Source: Candidatus Brocadiaceae bacterium S225 | GTDB lineage: Bacteria; Planctomycetota; Brocadiia; Brocadiales; Scalinduaceae | Direction: 5' to 3' | NCBI GenBank assembly: GCA_007859995.1 | Contig: SMSL01000001.1 | Coordinates: 124,001-188,000 of the forward strand | Length of the DNA: 64,000 nt | Part shown: positions 53,010 through 61,659 of the stretch, piece after piece | How the letters are laid out: each line of letters opens with the position of its first letter | Position numbering within the stretch: the first letter of the stretch is position 1 | Translations under genes and position numbers: made by a program | Notes under the pieces: model-generated | The model's input: the letters and a program-made list of their open reading frames with translations, nothing else | Database searches by the model: none | What the model was told of the DNA's origin: nothing

Positions 53010-54200
53010 ATGAAAAAAGAATTAACCTACGCACTGATAACTCCGTATAGCTTATTAAAAAGCAGAACCGGCGGCATAATATGCAGACTTTTATCTTTGT
53101 CTGATCTGGAACTTGTGGGCGCCAGGATGTACACTCCCAGCGACAAGTTCCTGGATGAATATATAAAGACTATCGAGGCGCAGAAGATGAAGGCAGTATG
53201 GAAAAAAGCGATGATAGATTATGTAAACAACATGCTGAGAAAGAGTAGTAAGCTTGGTATGCAGAACCGTGCAATGCTTCTTCTCTTTGAAGGAAAGAAC
53301 GCTGTTGATGTTCTCCATAATAAAGTGATTGGGTCAGCATCTGATCCTTTAAGAGGAGATACCATCAGGGGTACCTTCGGTGACACTATAATGTCCGAGG
53401 ATGGAAAGGTTGATTACTTCGAGCCTGCAGTTCTTACGTCAGCTGACAAGGCTACAAATATTAAGCAGCTTAAGTTATTCGCTAAATATTCATTGAGCGA
53501 TGGCGGCATAATGGAAGATATTATAGATTTTGGCAAAAACAAAAAACCGGAAACTTCTCTCATAATCCTTAAACCATTTGAAAAACACGATCCACGTGCA
53601 GGAAACATAATAGCCATGATGTCAAGGACAGGTTTTTATATAGTCGGTATTAAACTCCTTGACATGAACATGAAGCAGGCAGAAGAGTTTTACGGTCCTG
53701 TTAAAGATTACTTTAATAGTAGTTTCGATGATAAATTTAAACCTGATCTGGTTGGACAATTAAAAACATCATTAAAACAGAAAGACTTCTCTTTTGAACT
53801 GACGGATGAGCTTTTAAACAATATGGCAACTCAGATGAAAAAACCAAAAGTAGATACTGAATTCAATAGCATACTACAATACATGACAGGCACTGAACCC
53901 TCTGCCTTTGCTGAAACCAAGGAAACTTCGGATGGAAAGCACACTCTCTGTATCGCAATACTGTACAGGGGAATCAATACAATCAAGACTATCCGGGATC
54001 TATTGGGAGCCACTGACCCAAAGAAGGCAAAGTATTCCAGCATAAGACGTTTTTATGCATTAGATATAAGAAAAAATGCAGTTCACGCATCTGATTCACC
54101 GGAAAGCGTGATAAGGGAAAGAAAAATCATAGGCTTCAACAAAGATGAAAAAACCTGTGATATTAAGCAGATAATTAATCGATATGTAAAAAAGAGTTAA
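53010..54200 (+). CDS. Tandem nucleoside-diphosphate-kinase-domain protein
   Basis: A 396-residue protein with two NDK folds. The first (about 5-155) starts ALITPYSLLKSRTGG and has GDTIRGTFGD, but the ATP-contacting Lys is Thr and the catalytic His of HGSDS is replaced (DYFEPAVLTSADK). The second (about 180-380) keeps LIILKPFE, TIRDLLGATDPKKAKY and NAVHASDSPESV with His359. So the C-terminal domain should be active and the N-terminal one a pseudo-kinase. No such fusion is standard in enterobacteria. It follows dnaE by 140 bp and a ribosome binding site GGAAGG. Confidence 0.8.
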   Translation: MKKELTYALITPYSLLKSRTGGIICRLLSLSDLELVGARMYTPSDKFLDEYIKTIEAQKMKAVWKKAMIDYVNNMLRKSSKLGMQNRAMLLLFEGKNAVDVLHNKVIGSASDPLRGDTIRGTFGDTIMSEDGKVDYFEPAVLTSADKATNIKQLKLFAKYSLSDGGIMEDIIDFGKNKKPETSLIILKPFEKHDPRAGNIIAMMSRTGFYIVGIKLLDMNMKQAEEFYGPVKDYFNSSFDDKFKPDLVGQLKTSLKQKDFSFELTDELLNNMATQMKKPKVDTEFNSILQYMTGTEPSAFAETKETSDGKHTLCIAILYRGINTIKTIRDLLGATDPKKAKYSSIRRFYALDIRKNAVHASDSPESVIRERKIIGFNKDEKTCDIKQIINRYVKKS

Positions 54201-54261
54201 TCATTACTCAAATATTGTTGTACAGAAACTCCCGTAACGTAACTTTTGGTTTAGACAGATT

Positions 54262-54897
54262 ATGTTGGATATAGAAAAATTAGAAGTTGGACCTTTGGAT
54301 GCTTGTTGTTACATAGTTTCGTCAGAGTGTTCTGAGGCTATGATTATAGACCCGGGCGGAGATGCGGAAAGAATACTGGACTACCTGGAGAAGAATAAAC
54401 TTCACCCTGTTATTCTCGTCAATACCCATGGACATGGGGACCACATTGGAGCAAACAAAGAATTAAAGGAGAGATTTCCGGATATTCAAATCTGTATACA
54501 TACCGATGATGCTGAGATGCTTGAGGACCCCTTCAAGAACCTCTCGCTCCTGGGTGGAAAAAGATATTCATCTCCACCGGCATGCCGAACCTTAAATCAC
54601 GATGATAAGATTAAGCTTGATGGTTATGAATTCAGAGTTTTGCACCTTCCCGGTCATACACCCGGTGGAATAGGAATATATACTGATTCTGCGAACAATG
54701 GCGAGGCCCCAATACTTTTTTCAGGAGATACTCTTTTTGCGGGAGGATATGGCAGGACAGATTTACCGGGAGGCAGCCATAACCATCTTCTCCAATCGAT
54801 TAAAGAATGTATATTTAAGCTGGATGAGAATACAGTTATTTATCCCGGACACGGATCCTCTACAACAGTAAAAGCTGAAAAGGAAAGGTTTAAATGA
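54262..54897 (+). CDS. MBL-fold hydrolase, glyoxalase II-like
   Basis: A 211-residue metallo-beta-lactamase-fold enzyme. The metal motif is NTHGHGDHIGANKEL (near 54-68), HLPGHTPGGIGIY supplies the second His cluster, SGDTLFAGGYGRTDLPGG the bridging Asp, and IYPGHGSST the last His. Glyoxalase II or a related thioester/sulfur-transfer hydrolase is likely. Its end overlaps gyrA by 4 bp. Confidence 0.85.
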   Translation: MLDIEKLEVGPLDACCYIVSSECSEAMIIDPGGDAERILDYLEKNKLHPVILVNTHGHGDHIGANKELKERFPDIQICIHTDDAEMLEDPFKNLSLLGGKRYSSPPACRTLNHDDKIKLDGYEFRVLHLPGHTPGGIGIYTDSANNGEAPILFSGDTLFAGGYGRTDLPGGSHNHLLQSIKECIFKLDENTVIYPGHGSSTTVKAEKERFK

Positions 54898-57371
54898 TAG
54901 AAGAAAAAGGAAATATAAAGGATATCCTCATTGAAGAGGAAATGAAAGAGTCGTACCTGACCTTCGCGATGAGTGTAATCATGAGCCGCGCATTACCTGA
55001 TGTGCGGGATGGTCTTAAACCGTCACAGAGAAGAATACTCGTTGCCATGAACGACCTCAACCTTGGCCCTGCAGCCAAGTTCAGAAAATGTGCGAAAATC
55101 TGTGGCGACACAACAGGAAATTACCATCCACATGGTGAACAGGTTGTATATCCCACACTTGTGCGTATGGCCCAGGACTGGAGTTTGAGATACCCACTGG
55201 TAAAAGGACAGGGTAATTTTGGATCAATTGATGGTGACCCGCCTGCGGCTATGAGATATACGGAAGCTAAACTGACCCATGCTTCTGCTGAAATGATGGA
55301 GGATCTTAAGCAGGACACCGTAGATTATGTCCCGAATTACGATGAAACCCGTTTGGAACCATCAGTGCTTCCTGCAAAATTTCCAAATATTTTATGCAAT
55401 GGAGGTTCTGGTATTGCGGTTGGTATGGCGACAAGCATACCTCCACATAATGTTAATGAGGTGTGCAATGGAATAATAAGAATCATTGACAATCCGGATG
55501 TGACCATAGATGAACTTTTGACAACCATAAAGGGTCCGGATTTCCCGACAGGAGCTTTAATATGCGGTACAAGAGGAATAGTGGATGGATACAGAACAGG
55601 CCGAGGCATAATAACAGTAAGGGCAAAGTATCATACAGAAACAGCAAAAAACAACAAACAAAGCATAGTTGTAACTGAAATCCCATATCAACTTAACAGG
55701 GACAGGATAATAGAAAGAATTGCTGAATTAGTTAGAAGTGAAGTGCTAAAGGGTATAACAGACGTTCGGAATGAAAGCGACAGAGAGGGAAGCAGAATAG
55801 TTATCGTTTTAAAAAGGAATGAGGAAGTAGATGTTGTTATAAACCAGTTATATAAACACACATCACTACAGAGCTCTTTCAGTATTATTATGATAGCACT
55901 GGTAGATGGCCGCCCTGAAACATTAAACCTGAAGCAGTTACTTAATGCTTATATCATACATAGGAAAGAAATAATCAGGCGTCGAACACGCTTCCTGCTG
56001 GACCGTGCGGAAGAGAGAGCTCATATCCTGGAAGGATTAAGGATTGCTCTTGAAAATATTGATGAAGTTATTAAGCTGATAAAGGCATCAAAAACTGTCG
56101 AGGATGCAAGGGCGTCACTGGTGTCAAGATTCTCTCTCTCAGAGAGACAGGCGAACGCTATCCTTGAAATGAGACTGCAGAGACTTACTAATCTGGAGCA
56201 ATCCAAGATTGAAGAGGAATATAAGAAAGTCTGCGAAAATATCAGAGAATACAAAAATATCCTGGCAAATGAAAACCTGGTTTTAGATATTATCAGGGAA
56301 GACCTTCACGAAATAAAAGAGAAATACGGGGATGAAAGAAAGACGGAAATTATCGATGATATTGCCGAATTTAATATGGAAGACCTCATTTCCGAGGAAG
56401 ATGTTACCGTTATAATTACCCATGAGGGATACATAAAACGATTACCTCTTACCACGTATCGCAAACAACACCGGGGAGGAAAGGGTGTTACCGGCGCGGG
56501 TATGAAAGAAGGAGATTTTGTTGAAGATCTCTTTATCGCATCAACACACGACTACATTCTATTCTTTACGGATATGGGTAAGGTATACTGGCAAAAGGTA
56601 TACGATATCCCTAATGCCAGCCGTATAGCGAGAGGACGGGCAATAGTTAATCTCCTTGAATTGGGTAAAGACGAGAATGTCACATCCACGATTCCTGTTC
56701 GCAAATTTGACGACAGGCAATTGGTTATGGCAACTAAGAATGGAATAATAAAAAAGACTGTACTCAGCGCCTTCGGACGCCCTAAGAAAGGCGGAATAAT
56801 CTCAATCCTCCTCGACAGCGGTGACAAACTGATAGGTGTTAAGCTGACACAAGGTGGACAGGAAATTGTGCTTGGTACGGAAAACGGGAAGGCCATACGT
56901 TTTTCAGAGGACGACGTACGATGCATGGGACGCGCGACACGCGGCGTCAAGGGAATAGAATTAAAGGGTGACGACAAGGTTAAAGGCATTGTTGTCGTTG
57001 ATAAAAACGCTACACTCTTAACCGTCTGTGAAAATGGCTTCGGAAAAAGAACGGACTACAGTGAATATTCGGTTCAGCACAGAGGCGGTCAGGGAGTCAT
57101 TAACATTAAGACCTCTGAGAGAAATGGCAAGGTTGTCGCTCTGATGAATGTAAGTGATGAAAACGAACTCATGATGATGACGGCAAAGGGTATGATAATT
57201 CGTGCCGCTACGAATACCATAAGATCCATTGGCCGTAATACTCAAGGTGTAACACTTATTTCACTGAAAGCAGGAGACAAAGTGGTATCTGTCGCACCGG
57301 TTATAGGTGTGGAGGAAGGAGAGGCAGAAGGAACCGAAACAGATGAAGCCGAACCGGAACAAACTGAATAA
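54894..57371 (+). CDS. gyrA: DNA gyrase subunit A
   Basis: An 825-residue type II topoisomerase A subunit. Catalytic Tyr122 is in AAMRYTEAKL, at the E. coli position, and the quinolone region reads GNYHPHGEQVVYPTLVRM, so positions 82, 83 and 87 (E. coli numbering applies by my count) are Glu, Gln and Pro instead of Asp, Ser and Asp. The C-terminal beta-pinwheel has QHRGGKG (GyrA box) and a second QHRGGQG; this and the length support GyrA over ParC. An acidic tail (EEGEAEGTETDEAEPEQTE) ends it. Start overlaps the MBL gene by ATGA. Confidence 0.94.
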   Translation: MIEEKGNIKDILIEEEMKESYLTFAMSVIMSRALPDVRDGLKPSQRRILVAMNDLNLGPAAKFRKCAKICGDTTGNYHPHGEQVVYPTLVRMAQDWSLRYPLVKGQGNFGSIDGDPPAAMRYTEAKLTHASAEMMEDLKQDTVDYVPNYDETRLEPSVLPAKFPNILCNGGSGIAVGMATSIPPHNVNEVCNGIIRIIDNPDVTIDELLTTIKGPDFPTGALICGTRGIVDGYRTGRGIITVRAKYHTETAKNNKQSIVVTEIPYQLNRDRIIERIAELVRSEVLKGITDVRNESDREGSRIVIVLKRNEEVDVVINQLYKHTSLQSSFSIIMIALVDGRPETLNLKQLLNAYIIHRKEIIRRRTRFLLDRAEERAHILEGLRIALENIDEVIKLIKASKTVEDARASLVSRFSLSERQANAILEMRLQRLTNLEQSKIEEEYKKVCENIREYKNILANENLVLDIIREDLHEIKEKYGDERKTEIIDDIAEFNMEDLISEEDVTVIITHEGYIKRLPLTTYRKQHRGGKGVTGAGMKEGDFVEDLFIASTHDYILFFTDMGKVYWQKVYDIPNASRIARGRAIVNLLELGKDENVTSTIPVRKFDDRQLVMATKNGIIKKTVLSAFGRPKKGGIISILLDSGDKLIGVKLTQGGQEIVLGTENGKAIRFSEDDVRCMGRATRGVKGIELKGDDKVKGIVVVDKNATLLTVCENGFGKRTDYSEYSVQHRGGQGVINIKTSERNGKVVALMNVSDENELMMMTAKGMIIRAATNTIRSIGRNTQGVTLISLKAGDKVVSVAPVIGVEEGEAEGTETDEAEPEQTE

Positions 57372-57396
57372 CGTTACTTCGGCAAAGCCGTAAATA

Positions 57397-57456
57397 TGGA
57401 GTGCATCATCCATGATGATGCGTATGTAAAAGCAGTGACACGGTCACTGCACTCCA
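57397..57456. repeat. Three-way-junction palindrome downstream of gyrA
   Basis: Outer arms TGGAGTGC (57397-57404) and GCACTCCA (57449-57456) enclose two hairpins: GCATCATC-cat-GATGATGC (57403-57421) and GCAGTGAC-acg-GTCACTGC (57432-57450). All stems are perfect. A small CGGCAAAGCCG hairpin precedes it. It may be a repeat element or a processed 3' end; no U-run follows. Confidence 0.6.
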
Positions 57457-57532
57457 AAGCAAACAACGCGGCACAACAATCTGGGAATACTCTCAGTTGA
57501 AGTAAAAAACAATGTTTTAGTTGAAACTCCCT

Positions 57533-57559
57533 TGGTTCCCACGCTCTGCGTGGGAACCA
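57533..57559. repeat. REP-type palindrome TGGTTCCCACGC
   Basis: Perfect 12-bp arms TGGTTCCCACGC and GCGTGGGAACCA with a TCT loop. This sequence type is a well-known dispersed intergenic palindrome of many bacteria. One copy here. Confidence 0.75.
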
Positions 57560-57787
57560 TTACAGTGCCCTATGAACTCATACAATTTAAAACATAGGCA
57601 CTTATCACCAATATAAAGACTACACACATTGCACTGTGGATAAGTTATCCTTAATAAAGTTTGTTTTCTCATGAACTTTCTTACCATAAAAACCGTTTTC
57701 CAAAAAAAAATTAACATAAAAAAATAATCATCACGGCTATGATAATCGGAATATACGATATCTGTATATTTAAAGATATTCTGGTAA

Positions 57788-58186
57788 ATAAAGAAGAATA
57801 CAAATATAAAAAATACCGTAGAATTCTTAGGTATTTGGGAAAAAATTTACAATCCTGATTTTAATTCCCCCGAATTCGAGGGAATTAAAAACCAGGCAGG
57901 ATTAAACCGTTTTATTCTATCGGTAAAGCAGTGGGTAGAAAAAACTAACTCGATGGGTATTATTGCCAAAGCAGGAAGATATGGTGGTACTTATGCTCAC
58001 AAAGACATTGCTTTTGAATTTGCTTCCTGGATTTCACCAAAATTCAAAATCTACCTTATCAAAGAATTTCAGCGCTTAAAGGAGGCCGAACAAAAACAGC
58101 TTGGCTGGGATATCAAAAGAAATCTAGTAAAAATAAATTACCATATCCATACTGAGAAATCACGGCACTGGATTTTTGTTATTTGA
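57788..58186 (+). pseudogene. KilA-N domain protein remnant, N-terminus lost
   Basis: From 57788 an open frame without a usable start reads VEFLGIWEKIYNPDFNS, EFEGIKNQAGLNRFILSV, KQWVEKTNSMGIIAKAGRYG and HKDIAFEFASWISPKFKIYL, all typical of KilA-N domain proteins whose full N-terminus (about 60 residues) is missing. An in-frame ATG at 57953 would give only 77 residues from mid-domain. The C-terminal end (HTEKSRHWIFVI) is short against the family. A prophage or mobile-element relic. Confidence 0.65.
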
Positions 58187-58216
58187 ATATATCCGAACTC
58201 ATATTACAATGATTGT

Positions 58217-58384
58217 ATGACATTAGAAGATAATACAAAATTAGAAGAAGCTAAGGATGAGACCAAAGAGACTTCAGACTTCACATTATGGAACGCATTT
58301 TTCTGGAAACTCATCAAGCGATTACTGATTATAGGGGCAGGTACAACGGCAATTGTTTACATCTGCAGATGGTTAATATATTAA
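58217..58384 (+). CDS. Possible 55-residue single-pass membrane protein
   Basis: ATG at 58217 opens MTLEDNTKLEEAKDETKETS, an acidic soluble start, then FTLWNAFFWKLIKR and the hydrophobic LLIIGAGTTAIVYICRWLIY. It lacks a clear ribosome binding site, and no family is recognised. Listed because a hydrophilic arm plus one helix ending in a stop is unlikely for chance. It follows the KilA-N remnant. Confidence 0.35.
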   Translation: MTLEDNTKLEEAKDETKETSDFTLWNAFFWKLIKRLLIIGAGTTAIVYICRWLIY

Positions 58385-58429
58385 AAATAACAGCGTTTAA
58401 CCATTTGCCTATCAGTAATAATGGTAATA

Positions 58430-58447
58430 CCCCCCCCCCCACACACA
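58430..58447. repeat. C11 homopolymer with (AC)3, possible slippage site
   Basis: Eleven C residues at 58430-58440 followed by ACACACA, about 100 bp upstream of the deaminase gene. Tracts of this length are slippage-prone and could vary promoter spacing or be a sequencing artefact. Confidence 0.6.
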
Positions 58448-58541
58448 TTTTTCAATCTCTATCGTCAATAACATCAATCGTATGTTACAATCTGGAGCGA
58501 TAATGTTATTATGATATCTAAAAATCGTAAGAGTAAAATAT

Positions 58542-58982
58542 ATGGATAGCTTTTTAGAAGCTGCAATTGAAGACGCTAAGACGGCTTTAGCAGAAGGAGG
58601 GATTCCAATTGGATCTGTCCTGGTCTACAAAGACAAAATTATAGGAAGGGGTCATAACCGGCGTGTTCAGAAAGAAAGTACGATCTTACATGCAGAGATT
58701 GACGCGATAGAAAATTCAGGTAGAGAATATGTACCCGTCTTTAAAGAGAGCAGACTTTATACAACCTTATCGCCCTGCAGCATGTGTACCGGAGCTATTT
58801 TACTATATAAGATACCTCATGTTATTATTGGCGAAAACCGGAATTTCAGGGGTGAGGAAGAGCTGTTAGGCGCCAGAGGGGTAAAAGTTGATGTTGTCAA
58901 TGATATTGAATGTATCAACTTAATGAAAGATTTCATTTTGAATAATCCAGAACTATGGAATGAAGATATCGGAGAGAAATAA
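58542..58982 (+). CDS. Cytosine deaminase, fungal FCY1-like (CDA family)
   Basis: A 146-residue zinc deaminase. The zinc ligands are His50 in TILHAEIDAIENSGR (Glu52 the proton shuttle) and Cys79/Cys82 in TTLSPCSMCTGAILLYKIPH. GHNRRVQKES, ENSGR, VIGENRNFRGEEELL and the C-terminal WNEDIGE match the yeast cytosine deaminase pattern far better than bacterial CodA, which is a TIM-barrel enzyme. It deaminates cytosine to uracil. Gene stands alone, 8 bp before the end of the convergent small gene, no clear operon. Confidence 0.85.
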   Translation: MDSFLEAAIEDAKTALAEGGIPIGSVLVYKDKIIGRGHNRRVQKESTILHAEIDAIENSGREYVPVFKESRLYTTLSPCSMCTGAILLYKIPHVIIGENRNFRGEEELLGARGVKVDVVNDIECINLMKDFILNNPELWNEDIGEK

Positions 58983-58990
58983 TGAGACCG

Positions 58991-59236
58991 TCAGTGATGA
59001 TGATGGCCACCCCCGCTTTCCAGTGGCCCGCCAACTTTTTCAAGCGCTTCGGAAAGTGATTTACCGGCCTTCTCCATATCACTGATAGCCTTATCCAGTA
59101 ATTTGGCAACTTCCTCACCTGACTCTTTTCTCGCCTCACCTTCCCATTTTCTGAACTCTGCTATATGGCTGATATTATGTTCAATCCAGTGCGGCAACAA
59201 TACCCGGAGCTTTTTTATTGTGTCTTGTTCTGCCAT
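58991..59236 (-). CDS. Small protein with His-rich tail, probable metal partner of CooT
   Basis: An 81-residue protein: RVLLPHWIEHNISHIAEFRK, then helical GEEVAKLLDKAISDMEKA and a tail SGGGHHHH ending the chain. The His-rich tail and the Ni-binding CooT gene 118 bp upstream on the same strand suggest a nickel-binding or storage role. It matches small uncharacterised proteins often beside CooT. Function inferred from context. Confidence 0.7.
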   Translation of the reverse strand: MAEQDTIKKLRVLLPHWIEHNISHIAEFRKWEGEARKESGEEVAKLLDKAISDMEKAGKSLSEALEKVGGPLESGGGHHHH

Positions 59237-59292
59237 GTGTTCTTTCTGTTATTTGCGTGAGTTTTCCATAAACCCACCAATGTTATGGGAAT

Positions 59293-59310
59293 CGCCCGTC
59301 TGGGCGGGCG
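59293..59310. repeat. GC-rich palindrome between the CooT and His-tail genes
   Basis: CGCCCGTCTGGGCGGGCG: CGCCC/GGGCG arms around GTCT. No U-run follows on the minus strand. It could be a REP element or mRNA stability hairpin between the two small genes. Confidence 0.45.
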
Positions 59311-59354
59311 GCTACTATATACGATACAATTTTTAAAACGAGAATATATGAACC

Positions 59355-59546
59355 TTATTTTTTCTGAAGCATTGCTTTACCGGAAAGGAAATCAATAGTT
59401 TTTATCACTACGCCTGGAATAAGTTTTGGCTCTTCAAATAACGTACTGATCCTGATCCCCTCTTCAATCACTTCAAGATGTGCAACATCTTCCATTACTA
59501 ATTCCTGCTGACCTTCTTTATCCATCATTATTTTCATCTGACACAT
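59355..59546 (-). CDS. cooT: CooT-family nickel-binding protein
   Basis: A 63-residue protein with Cys2 in the MCQMKIMMDK start, ELVMEDVAHLEVIEEGIRIS, TLFEEPKLIPGVV and KTIDFLSGKAMLQ, the CooT pattern. CooT dimers bind Ni(II) through Cys2 and assist nickel delivery to carbon monoxide dehydrogenase. No CODH gene lies in the window, so another nickel enzyme may be served. It precedes the His-tail protein on the minus strand. Confidence 0.82.
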   Translation of the reverse strand: MCQMKIMMDKEGQQELVMEDVAHLEVIEEGIRISTLFEEPKLIPGVVIKTIDFLSGKAMLQKK

Positions 59547-59762
59547 AGTTTTTCCCTTTGAACGAAAATGTTATTTATCCTTTAGCGGATTATTTAACAA
59601 AAATTTTTACTTCTTCTTTCTGCCTGATAAATAACGTCGTGTAACCTGCCCGACATTGAATTTCCTATGCATTCAATTTAAACAGAACACTTTAAAATAG
59701 CAACTATTTTTTCAAATCTACCATGCGAGCAGCAAGATAAAACCTCACCTCAAAAAAGTTAT

Positions 59763-59791
59763 TTGACAAAGAGGACGATTTAACTCAAAAT
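59763..59791 (+). promoter_or_regulatory. Possible promoter for the response-regulator gene
   Basis: TTGACA (59763-59768) and CAAAAT (59786-59791) with 17 bp spacing; -10 is weak. The leader to 59891 would be about 90 nt. The rest of 59547-59890 is AT-rich with no gene. Confidence 0.35.
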
Positions 59792-59890
59792 ACTCCAAAA
59801 ATAACTTACAATAAAATACGCTGGGCAAAAAGCTCTAAAAGCAAATTACAATTCTGTTAATAGCAGATTGCAAACGGCAAGGCAATTAAA

Positions 59891-60778
59891 ATGGATAATA
59901 AAATAATTAAAATCCTCTATGTTGAGGACGAAATCGACCACGCAATTCTTATCGGTGAATTTATCAAAGAGATCAAGGATGTGCATTATGAAATGACACA
60001 TGTACAGCAACTCGAAGAAGCATTATTGGAACTTGATAATGACCGTTATGATATTGTCATGCTCGACATGTCACTGCCAGACAAACAGGGGTTGGACACT
60101 GTCACTGCGGTTTGCGAGAGAGCGCCTGAGATACCGGTTGTTGTAATGACGAGTATGGATGATGAATCGATGGCCATTAAGGCGCTGCAAAGAGGTGCCG
60201 AAGAGTATCTGGTTAAGGGGGATATGAACAGCCATGCTCTTTCACGTATTTTGCGATATTCCATCATGCGGCACAAAGGCAGGGTAGAGCTGCAATCACT
60301 CTCACTTATTGATGATTTGACAAGTTTGTACAACCGGAGAGGCTTTATGCTTTTCTCTCAACAGCAGTTAAGTATTGCAATACGGACTAAACGAGGAATG
60401 ATACTCTTTTTTATCCACATTCCAGATCTTAATGAGATCATTGAAAAATTTGGCCATCAATATGAAGGTCTGGCTAAAATCGAAACTGCCAACATCCTCA
60501 AAGAAGCCTTTCGTGAATCTGATATTATCGCTCGTCATGGCAGAGATGAGTTTACTGCTATGGCAATAGAATCGTTCGATGCAAACAATGAAATTATAAT
60601 AACACGTTTGCAGGATGAATTAGAAATCCGTAATAAACAGGAAAACCGCCAATATAAACTTTCGCTGTGTATAGGAACTGCATATTATGACACAGAGGAA
60701 TTATGCACTATAGATGAATTAATAAATCGTGCAAAAATGTCAATGATTGAACAGAAGGAGAATAAATTGAAATCCTGA
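59891..60778 (+). CDS. Response regulator with degenerate GGDEF domain
   Basis: A 295-residue protein: receiver (1-125) with phospho-Asp in YDIVMLDMSLPDKQG, then a GGDEF fold. In the latter the signature is GRDEF (RHGRDEFTA) and the first metal region reads FIHIPDLNEIIEKFGH instead of the usual DIDxFKxIN, so diguanylate cyclase activity is probably lost. SLIDDLTSLYNRRGFML is the normal GGDEF entry. It may act as a c-di-GMP or nucleotide-binding switch or as a scaffold. Single gene ahead of the fumarase pair. Confidence 0.85.
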   Translation: MDNKIIKILYVEDEIDHAILIGEFIKEIKDVHYEMTHVQQLEEALLELDNDRYDIVMLDMSLPDKQGLDTVTAVCERAPEIPVVVMTSMDDESMAIKALQRGAEEYLVKGDMNSHALSRILRYSIMRHKGRVELQSLSLIDDLTSLYNRRGFMLFSQQQLSIAIRTKRGMILFFIHIPDLNEIIEKFGHQYEGLAKIETANILKEAFRESDIIARHGRDEFTAMAIESFDANNEIIITRLQDELEIRNKQENRQYKLSLCIGTAYYDTEELCTIDELINRAKMSMIEQKENKLKS

Positions 60779-60810
60779 TTCATAGTTTAAAGAATTCTGA
60801 TAAAACTATT

Positions 60811-61653
60811 ATGCGTAGAATTAATACAGAACAGATAAGAGACACCGTTGAAAAACTTTGTATAGATGCAAATTATAACCTGGGAGATGATCTCATAACT
60901 TCATTAAGGAGTGCCCTGGAAAAAGAGGAATCTCCTCTGGGTAAGGAAGTAATTACGCAGCTATTGGACAATGCAGAAATTGGTAGAAAGGAACAAGTTC
61001 CCGTTTGCCAGGACACCGGCTTTGCCATTATATTCATTGAACTTGGCCAGGAAGTCGTACTCACAGGAGGTGATTTGCGGGAGGCTATTAACGAAGGAAT
61101 AAAACGCGGATACAAGAACGGCTTACTGCGCAAGTCAATTGTAAAAAACCCCTTAGACCGTATCAACACAGGAGACAACACCCCGGCAGTAATCCATACA
61201 GATATAGTACCCGGTGACAAATTAAAAATTACATTTGATGCAAAAGGTGGCGGATGCGAAAACATGAGCCGTTCTGCTATGCTGACACCGGCACAAGGTA
61301 GAGAAGGTGTGATAAATTTTGTAGTAGAAACGGTTAAGTCAGCAGGTGCAAATCCGTGTCCACCGATAATTGTGGGAGTAGGCATCGGAGGAACATTTGA
61401 TTATTCTACCCTTTTAGCAAAGAAAGCAATATTACGTCCGGTAGGTAGTAACAATAATGATAAAACCATTGCCGACCTGGAAATTGAGCTTTTGGAAAAG
61501 ATCAACAGGCTGGGAATAGGCCCGCAAGGACTTGGAGGAAGAATAACGGCTTTAGCCGTGCAGGTAGAAGCATTTCCCTGTCATATTGCCAGCTTACCGG
61601 TAGCCGTAAATATAGAGTGTCACTCACACAGGACAAAGACCGTTGTAATTTAA
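60811..61653 (+). CDS. Class I (tartrate-type) fumarate hydratase, alpha subunit
   Basis: A 280-residue subunit of the iron-sulfur fumarase/tartrate dehydratase; it catalyses fumarate-malate interconversion together with the beta subunit. Three Fe-S cluster cysteines are visible: PVCQDTG (Cys66), GGGCENMS (Cys149) and GANPCPP (Cys183). SRSAMLTPAQG and GVGIGGTFDYS are conserved. The beta subunit gene starts 6 bp downstream. Confidence 0.92.
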   Translation: MRRINTEQIRDTVEKLCIDANYNLGDDLITSLRSALEKEESPLGKEVITQLLDNAEIGRKEQVPVCQDTGFAIIFIELGQEVVLTGGDLREAINEGIKRGYKNGLLRKSIVKNPLDRINTGDNTPAVIHTDIVPGDKLKITFDAKGGGCENMSRSAMLTPAQGREGVINFVVETVKSAGANPCPPIIVGVGIGGTFDYSTLLAKKAILRPVGSNNNDKTIADLEIELLEKINRLGIGPQGLGGRITALAVQVEAFPCHIASLPVAVNIECHSHRTKTVVI

Positions 61654-61659
61654 TTATCT

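Noticed and set aside
57517-57717. Minus-strand frame covering the TGGTTCCCACGC palindrome
   Set aside because: It reads through a repeat, has no family and no ribosome binding site.
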